In this document: positions 28,138-37,183 of the stretch, one piece after another | How the letters are laid out: each line of letters begins with the position of its first letter | How positions within the stretch are numbered: position 1 is the first letter of the stretch | DNA from: Agarivorans aestuarii | GTDB taxonomy: Bacteria > Pseudomonadota > Gammaproteobacteria > Enterobacterales > Celerinatantimonadaceae | Length of the DNA: 64,000 nucleotides | Direction of reading: 5' to 3' | NCBI RefSeq assembly: GCF_019670125.1 | Contig: NZ_AP023033.1 | Location: 248,001 to 312,000, forward strand | Position numbers and translations under genes: made by a program | Notes under the pieces: model-generated | What the model saw: only the letters and a program-made list of their open reading frames with translations | Told to the model about the DNA's origin: nothing | The model's database searches: none

Positions 28138-29301
28138 TTAAGCTCCTATTGGCTTAGCGGGTGTGCCACTAATTACCCTGCCAAGGGGCGTAGTCACCAA
28201 CATTTGGCCAGCTTCGATGCCGCCATTTACTATGTAGCTTTGCTGATCTTGCCACAGAATGTTGACTGATTTTCTCTGTAGTAATCCGTCTTCCAATACA
28301 ATCACTTGTTGCCCTGAATAGAGCGCGCTGCGAGGAATAATAAATACTTGCTCTAAGGTTTTGCCTTGAATTTGTGCGCTAACAAACTGGCCAATCTTAA
28401 GCGCCGGTTTATTTTCGTTAGCGGGGCCGTAGGGGTCATTAATTTTTGCCACAACAAATAACTGTCTGCTGGCACTATCTAGGGCTGCTTCACTGCGCTC
28501 TACCTTGGCTTGCCAGTGGTATTCTTTTGCGCCAAAGTTAGTGCTTAAATCTACCTGTGGCCGGCTAACTGGGCTTTGGCTGCGACGATAATTTTCTGGG
28601 ATGTTTAATACACTTTGCTCGTTTAAGCTTAAGGGCAGGCGCACCTCTAAGTAATCGACCGCATAGCTATTGGCTAGGTTTTTTCCGGTAGTCACGTACT
28701 CGCCTAGTTCAACGTTTTTCTCCAGTATTCTTCCGGCGTAGCTGGCGTGAATCACGGTGCGTTCTAGATCTAACTTGGCGCGAGTTAGCTTAGCTTTAGC
28801 CGAGGCCATCGCGGCTTCTTGGGCGGCTAGTTGGGGTTTACGTAATACTAAGTCGTTGGCGGGCTTGCCCTTGCCTAAACGCTTCCAATCTCGCAGCGCT
28901 TGTTCAACTTTGGCTTGTTCTTCGGCCAATTGCAGCTGGGTGGTTTGCAGCTCTGCTTCGGCGATGGTGATGGCATTTTGGTAATCTCTGGCATCAATTT
29001 TTAGCAGCACTTCGCCTTTTTCAAAGAATGCCCCTTCACGAAAATTAGCTGAAACATAAGTAATGCTGCCGGCTACCTGTGCCACTAAGTTGCTTTCGGT
29101 ATGCGGGCGAATAGTGCCAAAGGAGCTAACGCTGGCTTGATAACTCTGCAAACTAAGCGGACTCACTTCTACCGCAAGTTTGGCTAATTCGGCTTGCGGT
29201 TTACGTTGAGCCTGTGGTTTGTTTGCCTTGATGTATTGGCTAATCAGTAGACCAATAATAATCACCAACAGTGGCAGGCTAAGTCGTATCAGTTTGGCCA
29301 T
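28138..29301 (-). CDS. RND efflux periplasmic adaptor (membrane fusion protein)
   Basis: Adaptor joining the transporter and the outer-membrane channel. An N-terminal membrane anchor (MAKLIRLSLPLLVIIIGLLI) is followed by a lipoyl half-motif (VAQVAGSITYVS), a coiled-coil hairpin (about residues 95-180, rich in Ala, Glu and Gln), the second half of the lipoyl domain and a beta-barrel domain. I chose the ATG at 29301; the GTG/ATG at 29313/29310 sit too close to the GGAG. Middle gene of the operon, 47 bp before the transporter. Confidence 0.9.
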   Translation of the reverse strand: MAKLIRLSLPLLVIIIGLLISQYIKANKPQAQRKPQAELAKLAVEVSPLSLQSYQASVSSFGTIRPHTESNLVAQVAGSITYVSANFREGAFFEKGEVLLKIDARDYQNAITIAEAELQTTQLQLAEEQAKVEQALRDWKRLGKGKPANDLVLRKPQLAAQEAAMASAKAKLTRAKLDLERTVIHASYAGRILEKNVELGEYVTTGKNLANSYAVDYLEVRLPLSLNEQSVLNIPENYRRSQSPVSRPQVDLSTNFGAKEYHWQAKVERSEAALDSASRQLFVVAKINDPYGPANENKPALKIGQFVSAQIQGKTLEQVFIIPRSALYSGQQVIVLEDGLLQRKSVNILWQDQQSYIVNGGIEAGQMLVTTPLGRVISGTPAKPIGA

Positions 29302-29318
29302 AATTGGCATCACTCCAG

Positions 29319-30722
29319 TTAAAATAATGGCTCGGAGGCAAAGGCCTCACGAGTGGTTTGCGCCTGTTCGAGGTGCCCACCTAGGGCTAGGTAAAGCTCG
29401 ATACGATTTTGTAGCTGCAAGTTAAGCGCAGTAATGGCGCTGCTTTGGGCATCAAAGGCGCGGCGCTGCGACTCTAATACCGTGACGTATTCATTTAAGC
29501 CAGCTAAGTAGTTTTCAAAGGCTAAGGACTCCGCTTGTTTAGAATCTTCGGCTGCGGTGGCGAGTAATTGGGCATTTTGGTACAGGCTAGGCTCGAGGGT
29601 GAGGCTTTCTTCCACTTCAGCAAAACTTGCTAATACTTGTTCCAAATAAGCCGAGTTTAAGCCTTGAGCAACCGCGTATTGTTGCAGTTGCTGATTCTCA
29701 CGACGGGCGGCATCAAAAATCGGCGCGGTCACTCCGGCAAACAAAGACCACACCAATGATTCACCATTGAGCAACTGGTTGAGTTGGCTGCTTTGCGCGC
29801 CACCACTGGCAGTGAGGGTAAGGCTAGGAAAGCGGTCACGATAAGCTGCGTACACCCTTAAGTCGGCAGCGGCTAGCCGATATTGAGCTGCCTTAATATC
29901 GTGGCGTCGAATTAATAACTCTGAGGGCAAGCCTGCTGGTATAGCATCTAGCGGTACGTTAAGTTGCCCGGCTACCTTTATGTCACCACCGGGGTAGCGC
30001 CCAAGCAGCAGTTCCAGCTCGCGTTGAGCTTGAGTGAGCTGATTGTTTCGAGAGTTTAACTGGGCTTGTGACGCACTTAAATCAGCGCGCGCTAGGTAAA
30101 CATCTAAGGCGCTGTTTAAACCGCTTTGATAGCTTTCTTCAATAATTTGCAGGTTGGCTTTGAGGTTGTTGTAACGCTCTTCAATGAGCTGCTGTTGTTG
30201 CTGAGCCTCAATCACGTTATACCATTGTTGCGCTGTGTTTGCGGCTAAGCGAATTTGCGCTTGTTGCCATTGTTCAAAGCTTACTTTGGCATCTAACACT
30301 GCGGCTTGTTGCAAGGCATCAAGTTTTCCTAGCCAATCTATTTCCCAGCTAATATCTAGGCCTGCGCGCAGTTGAGTGGCGGTGCTGGTATCGCTGCCAC
30401 TGCGTTGGCCGGTTAAAAAGGCTTCAACATTTGGCCAGCTTTGTGAATCTTGAATTTTTACTTGATAAAGCTGTTGGTCAAGGGCGAAGCCTTGTTGTTG
30501 TAATGCGGGATTATTGCTTAGCGCTTCAGTGATCAAGGTTTGGAGGTCACTAGGTAAGGCTTGCTCAAATCGCTGTTGATTGAATTGACCTTGCTGATAT
30601 TGGCTGGTCCAGCTGGTGGTTGTGGCCACGGTATGCGGTTCATGAGCAGGCGTATCGTTCATACTGCAAGCGCTTAAACTTACAATAAGTAGAGTTATCC
30701 AAGCCCAACTAGCCAAGTGCAT
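29319..30722 (-). CDS. TolC/NodT family outer-membrane efflux lipoprotein
   Basis: 467 residues. Lipoprotein signal with LSAC, the lipidated Cys being residue 19. Two outer-membrane-factor repeats form the helical barrel; GLDISWEIDWLGKLDA and FAGVTAPIFDAARRENQQ are typical NodT/CusC-type segments. It is the first gene of the operon and ends 17 bp before the chosen adaptor start, giving a full tripartite pump. Confidence 0.9.
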   Translation of the reverse strand: MHLASWAWITLLIVSLSACSMNDTPAHEPHTVATTTSWTSQYQQGQFNQQRFEQALPSDLQTLITEALSNNPALQQQGFALDQQLYQVKIQDSQSWPNVEAFLTGQRSGSDTSTATQLRAGLDISWEIDWLGKLDALQQAAVLDAKVSFEQWQQAQIRLAANTAQQWYNVIEAQQQQQLIEERYNNLKANLQIIEESYQSGLNSALDVYLARADLSASQAQLNSRNNQLTQAQRELELLLGRYPGGDIKVAGQLNVPLDAIPAGLPSELLIRRHDIKAAQYRLAAADLRVYAAYRDRFPSLTLTASGGAQSSQLNQLLNGESLVWSLFAGVTAPIFDAARRENQQLQQYAVAQGLNSAYLEQVLASFAEVEESLTLEPSLYQNAQLLATAAEDSKQAESLAFENYLAGLNEYVTVLESQRRAFDAQSSAITALNLQLQNRIELYLALGGHLEQAQTTREAFASEPLF

Positions 30723-30829
30723 TCCATATCCTATGATTCAATCCTTGCTATTAGTGTTATTTAACGTTTCTTGGATTGTATTGTCGAGTCTTCTAGCAAA
30801 GCTTTTACCTTTATTTACAGTTGCTTTGG

Positions 30830-31552
30830 CTAAACCTGGTGTTTAGCTTGACCCAAGCGGTAAAGCTGCAAAATCCAATAGAAGACCAGTTTTGCATCCA
30901 GTGGACGTACTAAACTTGTTTTAGCTAAAACGAATTGAGTAGGCGATAAGATCATTTGTCGTTTGTCGATGAGGGCCTCAGCATATCCAACAGGAAACTC
31001 GGGATGTCCTTGAATAGCAAAGGTATGTTGGCCAATTTCAAACATGAAGTTAGGGCAAAAGTCGCTGCCTGCTAGCAACTGGGCTTGTGCTGGAAGAGCA
31101 GTCACTTGGTCTTGATGGCTCACCAAAATGGATAAGCTATCTTGCTCCGTCGGCTCTGCCCAAGTGGGCGCTTGAATAAGGGTGTTTTTAGCCACTCCTA
31201 AACCCCAACCCGCACTTGATTTTTCAACCTTACCCTCTAGTGCACGAGCAATGATTTGATGACCAAAACAAATTCCTGCCAAGGGGCGCTGCAATTGTTC
31301 ACACTGCTGTACCCAAGCCACCAACTGTAAAATCCATGGCTGTTGATCATAGGCATTGTGTCGGCTGCCGGTAATTAAAAAGCCATCAAATTGATTGAGT
31401 TTAGGCAGCTCACTGTTAAGTACATTGAACACTTCAAACTGTAGTTGTGAATCTTGCTCGCTCAGGTGCTTGATGAACATATTGGGATATTCACCATGAA
31501 TTTCAGCAAGTTGCTTATCAACTCGGTCACAATTTAGAATCGCAATTTGCAT
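30830..31552 (-). CDS. Class I glutamine amidotransferase-like protein
   Basis: 240 residues with the GATase1 triad in GMP-synthase-like form: GICFGHQ with the nucleophile Cys95 and, in the last third, QGHPEF carrying His and Glu; FDGFLITGSRHNAY forms the early oxyanion region. The family hydrolyses glutamine or gamma-glutamyl amides. It is divergent from the puuC-like gene (135 bp between starts) and could supply the gamma-glutamyl-GABA hydrolysis that PuuD performs elsewhere; it is not a PuuD homologue (peptidase C26 type), so this is inference. Confidence 0.82.
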   Translation of the reverse strand: MQIAILNCDRVDKQLAEIHGEYPNMFIKHLSEQDSQLQFEVFNVLNSELPKLNQFDGFLITGSRHNAYDQQPWILQLVAWVQQCEQLQRPLAGICFGHQIIARALEGKVEKSSAGWGLGVAKNTLIQAPTWAEPTEQDSLSILVSHQDQVTALPAQAQLLAGSDFCPNFMFEIGQHTFAIQGHPEFPVGYAEALIDKRQMILSPTQFVLAKTSLVRPLDAKLVFYWILQLYRLGQAKHQV

Positions 31553-31591
31553 AGTAAAAACCTAAAGAATAGCTATATATTGACCATAAGC

Positions 31592-31602
31592 TGTTAAATA
31601 AA
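31592..31602 (+). promoter_or_regulatory. Shared 11-mer upstream of puuC-like gene
   Basis: TGTTAAATAAA here also occurs at 50109-50119 between the two divergent puuA-like genes. A common regulator such as the PuuR homologue would explain it. It does not resemble the published E. coli PuuR site, and an 11-mer this AT-rich can recur by chance. Confidence 0.25.
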
Positions 31603-31687
31603 CTGTATCAAGTATGGAATAAAATTTAATATTTGTGTAGTTTTGTTCATTATTGGGTAACAGTTGATGGATTCATCCGGAGGGAAC

Positions 31688-33184
31688 ATGGCGCAGCAGG
31701 ATCTAGCTTATTGGCAACAACAAGCGCGGGAATTGGAATTCCCCACTAAGGCATTTATAAACGGAGCGTTTGTGGATGCGCAATCAGGAAAAACCTTTAG
31801 CAGCATTAACCCTGCGACCGGACAAGTGCTAGCTGAGGTAGCTGAGTGTGATGCTGCCGATGTTGAATTGGCGGTTAGCGCAGCACGAACAGCCTATCAA
31901 AGTGGAGTGTGGTCGAACCTTCCGCCAGCCGAGCGAAAGCAAAAGCTACAAGCCTTTGCTCAACTGATTGAGCAGCATCAAACACAACTCGCTTTGTTAG
32001 AAAGCCTAGACATGGGTAAACCTATTGGTGACGCGTTGTCCTACGATGCACCTGCCGCCGCACGCTGTGTTGCTTGGAATGGTGAAGCGATAGATAAGGT
32101 TTATGATGAAGTGGCACCTGTTACCACCGATGCTCTTGCTTTAGTCACGCGAGAGGCGCTGGGTGTAGTGGCGGCCATTGTGCCGTGGAATTTTCCCTTA
32201 GTAATGGCCTCGTGGAAGATTGGACCTGCCTTGGCCACCGGTAATTCGGTTATTTTAAAACCTTCGGAAAAATCCCCCTTAAGTGCACTGTATTTGGCGC
32301 AACTGGCGAAACAGGCGGGTATTCCAGACGGGGTGTTTAATGTGCTGCCTGGGTATGGACACACCGCTGGGCAAGCGTTGGCACTGCACATGGATGTAGA
32401 CTGCATTACCTTTACTGGCTCTACTGCTGTGGGTAAAAAATTGGTGGAGTTTTCTGGGCAATCAAACTTAAAGCGTGCCTTTATGGAGTGTGGCGGTAAG
32501 AGCCCGAATCTGGTGTGTGCTGATGTTGCCGATTTAGACAAGGCGGCCGCCACAGCAGTTGCTGCGATTTTTTATAATCAAGGTGAAGTGTGTACTGCCG
32601 GGTCTAGGCTTATCGTGCATCGCAGCGTGCACAAAGCCTTAGTAAATAAAATGCTAGCTCTTGTTGATAACTGGCAACCAGGCAACCCATTGGATCCCAA
32701 TACCAGCATGGGAGCAATGGTTGATGACGTACAAATGCAGCGAGTATTGGCATTTATAGAGCAAGCAAAAGCACAGGGTGCCAAGCTGTTATGTGGTGGT
32801 GAGCAAGCCTTACAGGAAAGAGGTGGCTACTTCCTTAAACCTACTATTTTTGATGATGTAGATGCCAAACTGGATATTGTAAAACAAGAAATTTTTGGTC
32901 CAGTGTTAGTAATTCAAGTGTTTGACGAGCTTGAGCAGGGCATTGCCTTAGCCAACGATACCGAATATGGCCTAGCCGCCGGAGTGTGGACCAGTGACAT
33001 TAATACTGCGGTGCGCACTTCACGTGCCCTGCGCGCCGGTACGGTATTTGTGAACAATTGGGATGGCGGTGATATGACAATGCCCTTTGGTGGTTTTAAG
33101 CAGTCGGGCAATGGGCGCGACAAATCCTTGCATGCGCTAGAAAAATACACCGAGCTTAAGTCTACTTGGATTGATTTGACTTAG
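31688..33184 (+). CDS. puuC: Gamma-glutamyl-gamma-aminobutyraldehyde dehydrogenase (PuuC-like)
   Basis: NAD(P)+-dependent aldehyde dehydrogenase of 498 residues. VPWNFPLVMASWKIGPALA forms the cofactor pocket, the general base is in MECGGKSPN and the nucleophile Cys in NQGEVCTAGSR. The opening MAQQDLAYWQQQA and closing FGGFKQSGNGRDKSLHALEK match PuuC closely. It oxidises gamma-glutamyl-gamma-aminobutyraldehyde from the Puu pathway and probably other amino-aldehydes. The ATG at 31688 follows GGAGG; an in-frame ATG at 31667 is less likely. It is separated from puuA/puuB by about 17 kb. Confidence 0.88.
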   Translation: MAQQDLAYWQQQARELEFPTKAFINGAFVDAQSGKTFSSINPATGQVLAEVAECDAADVELAVSAARTAYQSGVWSNLPPAERKQKLQAFAQLIEQHQTQLALLESLDMGKPIGDALSYDAPAAARCVAWNGEAIDKVYDEVAPVTTDALALVTREALGVVAAIVPWNFPLVMASWKIGPALATGNSVILKPSEKSPLSALYLAQLAKQAGIPDGVFNVLPGYGHTAGQALALHMDVDCITFTGSTAVGKKLVEFSGQSNLKRAFMECGGKSPNLVCADVADLDKAAATAVAAIFYNQGEVCTAGSRLIVHRSVHKALVNKMLALVDNWQPGNPLDPNTSMGAMVDDVQMQRVLAFIEQAKAQGAKLLCGGEQALQERGGYFLKPTIFDDVDAKLDIVKQEIFGPVLVIQVFDELEQGIALANDTEYGLAAGVWTSDINTAVRTSRALRAGTVFVNNWDGGDMTMPFGGFKQSGNGRDKSLHALEKYTELKSTWIDLT

Positions 33185-33365
33185 CGTTAATGGGATCGGG
33201 CTGCTCGATAAAGTGTTCTAAAATGAACTGTTGATCGAGTGGGTTCAAGTCAAAGCGAAACGCTACATCGTTTAAGGAGCGAGCATCATGACAATGGTGC
33301 TCGCCGATATACTTAACCGCTCTAATCAGATCGGTGCCCTTGGGCAATAAACAACAATCACTCAT
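33162..33365 (-). CDS. Small hypothetical protein, 67 aa
   Basis: ATG at 33365 behind a good ribosome site (AAGGGG, 6-7 bases). The product starts MSDCCLLPKGTDLIRAVKYI and continues with SLNDVAFRFDLNPLDQQFIL. I have the impression of similar small proteins in Vibrio and relatives but cannot name a family. The 3' end overlaps puuC by 23 bp, tail to tail. Confidence 0.65.
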   Translation of the reverse strand: MSDCCLLPKGTDLIRAVKYIGEHHCHDARSLNDVAFRFDLNPLDQQFILEHFIEQPDPINAKSNQSK

Positions 33366-33501
33366 AATTCACCCCTTGAACAGCCCTACTAAAAGTATAG
33401 TTGAGTCGCTTTGAAGGCGATGTCGATTTGCTGTTTTCTTTTGTATTATGTGATGAAGCTATTCTTGGAGGTTAGTGACCTTGTTGGAGCGTATTTGAGC
33501 T

Positions 33502-34464
33502 TTAAACTGAGTGTTGTCGCCGATACCGTAAAGGCGCTTCGCCAGAAAACTGCTTAAACGCACGCGAGAAGTTAGAAGGGTGGTTGTAACCTAGGTGGCT
33601 GGAAATCTGGCTGATACTGAGAGACGTTTCGCTGAGAAGTTCACATGCCCATTTATATTTTTCTTGGTCTACTAGTTGAGTGAAACTGACACCTTGGCTG
33701 TCGAGCTTGCGCTTTAGGGTTGCGTTGCTCATACCTAGCTCAGTAGCTAACTGGCTTAGATTTGCGCATTGAATGCGAACATGGCTGGCAATAAGTTGCT
33801 CAATACTTAAAGAAAGTTGTTCAGCGACCTGATGGACCGAATTGTTAACTACCTTTGGCGAGAAGGTTAGTAAATGATTCTCTATGGTCAGCTGGGTGGC
33901 GCTACAGCCCCAGGTAATATCAATGCTTTGCCAGGCCTTGGGAATTGCTTGAGGGGTATTTACTGAGCTCACACATACCTGCTTGGGTAGCCAAGTTTTG
34001 GGTGCGCACAGGCGAATTACTTGAAAAAAAACAGCCAACATATATTGCTCCACTTGCCAACTGGAAAAGCGCTTGCCGAAAGCAGGTAAGCGGTGCAAAC
34101 ATGTTTGATTTAACCCCGTGGGAATGAGTGAGTAGTGGCAACTATTGGAATCTTGTTTTGCTCGTTGAATGAATTTCCGCAAGATACTGAGTAAGTTAAT
34201 ACTGGCATCATCACTAATATCTGCAAGGCTCAAAATTGGAGAGGACTTTGCGCAGGCATAGCCAAAAAGTGGGTCCTCTAGCAAGTCTGCAGCCCTCTCA
34301 ACAAACTGCCATAATGCATACTCCCCTACAACCGCATCCGTTTTAGAGAGTGCTTCTATTGGTAAGCCTGCTTGTTTGGCCAAACGCGAATAATTCACCT
34401 TGCGTTTATCTAGTTCGCTGATAAACGGCTTTGCGTGTAAGGCTTTTATCAGGTGTGTTTTCAT
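33502..34464 (-). CDS. AraC family transcriptional regulator
   Basis: 320 residues. The N-terminal effector domain is of the OruR/Arabinose_bd-like type (VVGEYALWQFVERAADLLED, FGYACAKSSP). The C-terminal double helix-turn-helix includes MSNATLKRKLDSQGVSFTQL and ISQISSHLGYNHPSNFSRAF, ending GEAPLRYRRQ. It is divergent from the outer-membrane protein/dipeptidase pair (123-bp gap) and is the likely regulator of that pair. Confidence 0.88.
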   Translation of the reverse strand: MKTHLIKALHAKPFISELDKRKVNYSRLAKQAGLPIEALSKTDAVVGEYALWQFVERAADLLEDPLFGYACAKSSPILSLADISDDASINLLSILRKFIQRAKQDSNSCHYSLIPTGLNQTCLHRLPAFGKRFSSWQVEQYMLAVFFQVIRLCAPKTWLPKQVCVSSVNTPQAIPKAWQSIDITWGCSATQLTIENHLLTFSPKVVNNSVHQVAEQLSLSIEQLIASHVRIQCANLSQLATELGMSNATLKRKLDSQGVSFTQLVDQEKYKWACELLSETSLSISQISSHLGYNHPSNFSRAFKQFSGEAPLRYRRQHSV

Positions 34465-34587
34465 TCTCGTTAGCTTTAGTCCGTGATAATGAGCTTAAAT
34501 GATAATTATTTTACCTACTAATAAGGTGAATCATCATCTAGTATAAAATAACAAAATTGAATAAATGATTAAAATCATAGGCTTGTA

Positions 34588-35805
34588 ATGTATCAGTCAA
34601 GGAATCGATTGATCAGTGCTTTTTGTTTTCTTTTTGCTGTAAGCATAGCAGCGTTATCTCCGCAGCTGCTCGCTCAGCAAAAGACTGATTTTTTAGGTAG
34701 TGAGGACGCTGTAGACAATCGAATTGCTAGTGACCAGCGTGAACAAGCGCTACCAATGAAGCAGCGTTTAGCTAAACAACATATCCAACTGGCAATAGAT
34801 TATTCAGCGGCCGCCGTTAACGCTAGCAATGTGCTGTCAGATAAAGATGACTTTGCCGCGAATGGCATGCTTCGTTTTTATGGCAGCTGGGATATGCTTA
34901 ATGCAGGTTCGGCAGATGCTGGTGGTTTGGTATGGAAGCTTGAGCATCGGCACAGCTATACAGATACTCCAGTTAAAGGCATTGAATTTAACGCTGGAGG
35001 TTTAGGTATTGTAAGCCCAGTGTTCTCTGATGAGGGAGCCCGCTTAACTAACCTTTATTGGCGCCAGCGCTTTAATGACCATAACGCAACGCTTACGGTT
35101 GGCTATTTAGACGCAACCGATTATGCCGATGTTTTCGCTTTAGCAAGCCCTTGGACGGGCTTCATGAATTTTGCTTTCAGTACTGGCGCTACCACAATGG
35201 CCTTGCCTAGTGATTCAGCCTTTGGTGTGGCTGGAGGAACAATGTTGAACCAAAATGTCTTTGTTATTGGTGGCATTGTTGACATGGAGTCTGATCCAAC
35301 TGACCCCTTAAAGAGCGCTGAAAATTTCTTTAATAAAAACCACTATTTTAAAAGCATCGAATTGGGTTATACCTCCGGCAAGGAGAAAATTTTTGTCAAC
35401 AACCTACATCTTACCGCTTGGCATGCCGATAGTAGTGAGCAGTTAAATCAAGATAGCGATTCAGGTATTAATCTTTCTGCATCTTGGATGATTGGTAAGT
35501 GGCTACCATTTGTTCGTGCTGGTTTCGCTGATAAGGGCAGCTTGCTTGGTATCGACCGCTCAGTAAGTGCCGGAGTGGGTTATTTTGGACTTGGTGGCGC
35601 TAACAATAATTTAGGTTTTGGGATTAACTTGGCAAATGTTGTCGGCAACCCTGATAATCAAGTCACTGGGGAACTGTTTTATTTGTTCAAACCAGTACCT
35701 TTTTTCGAAATTACCCCGGATATTCAATTTGTTCAAAACCCTGCTCTAAACCCTGATAAAAGCCAAATCTGGTTAGTTGGATTACGTTCTCGATTAATAT
35801 GGTAG
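34588..35805 (+). CDS. Outer-membrane porin-like protein (OprB-like)
   Basis: 405 residues with signal peptide ending near SPQLLAQQ and a long beta-barrel pattern: GLVWKLEHRHSYTDTPVK, TNLYWRQRFNDHNATLTVGY and the C-terminal SQIWLVGLRSRLIW ending in Trp. The strands AATIGYLDATDY-type and WTGFMNFAFSTGAT-type regions recall carbohydrate-selective OprB porins, but the match is by pattern only. It lies 15 bp before the M19-like dipeptidase gene, so they form a unit, probably controlled by the divergent AraC protein. Confidence 0.65.
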   Translation: MYQSRNRLISAFCFLFAVSIAALSPQLLAQQKTDFLGSEDAVDNRIASDQREQALPMKQRLAKQHIQLAIDYSAAAVNASNVLSDKDDFAANGMLRFYGSWDMLNAGSADAGGLVWKLEHRHSYTDTPVKGIEFNAGGLGIVSPVFSDEGARLTNLYWRQRFNDHNATLTVGYLDATDYADVFALASPWTGFMNFAFSTGATTMALPSDSAFGVAGGTMLNQNVFVIGGIVDMESDPTDPLKSAENFFNKNHYFKSIELGYTSGKEKIFVNNLHLTAWHADSSEQLNQDSDSGINLSASWMIGKWLPFVRAGFADKGSLLGIDRSVSAGVGYFGLGGANNNLGFGINLANVVGNPDNQVTGELFYLFKPVPFFEITPDIQFVQNPALNPDKSQIWLVGLRSRLIW

Positions 35806-35820
35806 ACAAGGAGTAATAAC

Positions 35821-37062
35821 ATGAAAGGAATTTTATTTGCTTTAGTGCTCTCCTCGGCAGCGGTGTTTTCTGCCAACGCTAGCTTGGAAGCAAAGCACTG
35901 GCCGGCGTCGGATAAAGCAAAACAGTTTGTACAAGACAGCATAGTGATAGGCATGCTGGCTAGCCCTTATGGAACGGGTTGGACGGAAAGCTCCCAACTA
36001 CATACTTATTTTCAAGAAGCCCGAGATGCTGGTATTACCGGCCATGAGATGACACTTGCGGCCGCCTCACATAATTGGGATGAACTAAGGCGCCAGCATC
36101 ATGCATTTAAACAAGCGATGGCTGAAGATCCAGAAAACTATATCTTTGTACGCACTAATCGCGATATTGAAATGGCGCATTTAAAAGGTAAAACAGCGGT
36201 CATTTGGAATTCACAAACGGCTACAATTTTGGAAGAAGACCTAAGCCGTATGGCCATATTAAAAGATATGGGCATTGCTAGTATGATCTTGGCCTACAAC
36301 GACAGGTTCCGCACCGGAACTGGCTCACTTGCTGCCTACAATGGTAAAGATGATGGTTTGACGGGCTGGGGTCGGGCAGTGATCGATGAAATGGTTAAGT
36401 ACGGGATCATTTTAGATTTAAGCCACACCGGTAAACAAACCGCTATGGATGCAATGGATCATATGGATGAACGCTACCCAAATACTCCTTATATTTTTTC
36501 CCATTCATTGCCTGCTGGGCTTTATGCAAACGAAAAGAACAAATCTCCCCGAGGTTGCTACCGTAATATTTCTGATGAAGAAGCACTACGTGTTGTGAAA
36601 AGTGGCGGCTATGTTGCACCAACTTTCACAGAATGGATGGTTGATGGCATTTGGCCTGATAATTTGTCACCTAAGCAAGCAGCCGACATGATTGACTATT
36701 ACGTTAAGCTTGTAGGAGAGGACCACGTAGCGATTGCAACTGATGATATGTTTAGCGTCGAGTTAGTTGTCGCTTTCGCCAAGAAAAATGCCAGCATGTA
36801 TGCTGATGGTGGCTATATGATTGATGCTTTTAATAATGGCGCTGATGACTCGGCTCCGCTGGCTCGAATTTTAGCCGCTATCACTGATGATCTATGGTCT
36901 AGAGGCTACACGAATGCCCAGTTAGCAAAAATTTATGGTGGTAATAAGATGCGGGTATACCAACAAGTTTGGGAGAATGCGCCAAAAGGAAAATGGGATG
37001 ATGAATACCAAGAGCGGATTAAGCTACGCAAAGAATTAATGGAAAAATACGCTACCCGCTAA
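35821..37062 (+). CDS. Periplasmic M19-like dipeptidase, non-canonical metal site
   Basis: 413 residues with signal peptide [20 protein letters not shown]. The M19 (renal dipeptidase) barrel is seen in [20 protein letters not shown] with His in LSHTG, the second His in IFSHSLP, the Arg in CYRNISDE and the Asp in AIATDD. The usual first ligand pair HxD is replaced (IGMLAS near residues 43-48), and the expected Glu region reads [14 protein letters not shown], as in the divergent branch with Gln in that place. It may therefore not be a standard zinc dipeptidase. Translated just after the porin-like gene; ends at a bidirectional terminator. Confidence 0.75.
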   Translation: MKGILFALVLSSAAVFSANASLEAKHWPASDKAKQFVQDSIVIGMLASPYGTGWTESSQLHTYFQEARDAGITGHEMTLAAASHNWDELRRQHHAFKQAMAEDPENYIFVRTNRDIEMAHLKGKTAVIWNSQTATILEEDLSRMAILKDMGIASMILAYNDRFRTGTGSLAAYNGKDDGLTGWGRAVIDEMVKYGIILDLSHTGKQTAMDAMDHMDERYPNTPYIFSHSLPAGLYANEKNKSPRGCYRNISDEEALRVVKSGGYVAPTFTEWMVDGIWPDNLSPKQAADMIDYYVKLVGEDHVAIATDDMFSVELVVAFAKKNASMYADGGYMIDAFNNGADDSAPLARILAAITDDLWSRGYTNAQLAKIYGGNKMRVYQQVWENAPKGKWDDEYQERIKLRKELMEKYATR

Positions 37063-37089
37063 ATAGCTTCTGCGTTCTTCACTAAGCAT

Positions 37090-37121
37090 AAAAAAAGCTC
37101 GCTGTAATGCGAGCTTTTTTA
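37090..37121. terminator. Bidirectional terminator between the dipeptidase gene and speB
   Basis: AAAAAAGCTCGC-TGTAAT-GCGAGCTTTTTT, symmetrical and able to act on both strands. Confidence 0.9.
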
Positions 37122-37183
37122 TGTGAATTAGCAAACAGAGGCTTGCTGGCGGCTTGCGCTTGATACGCTGCAATGCTTATTAG

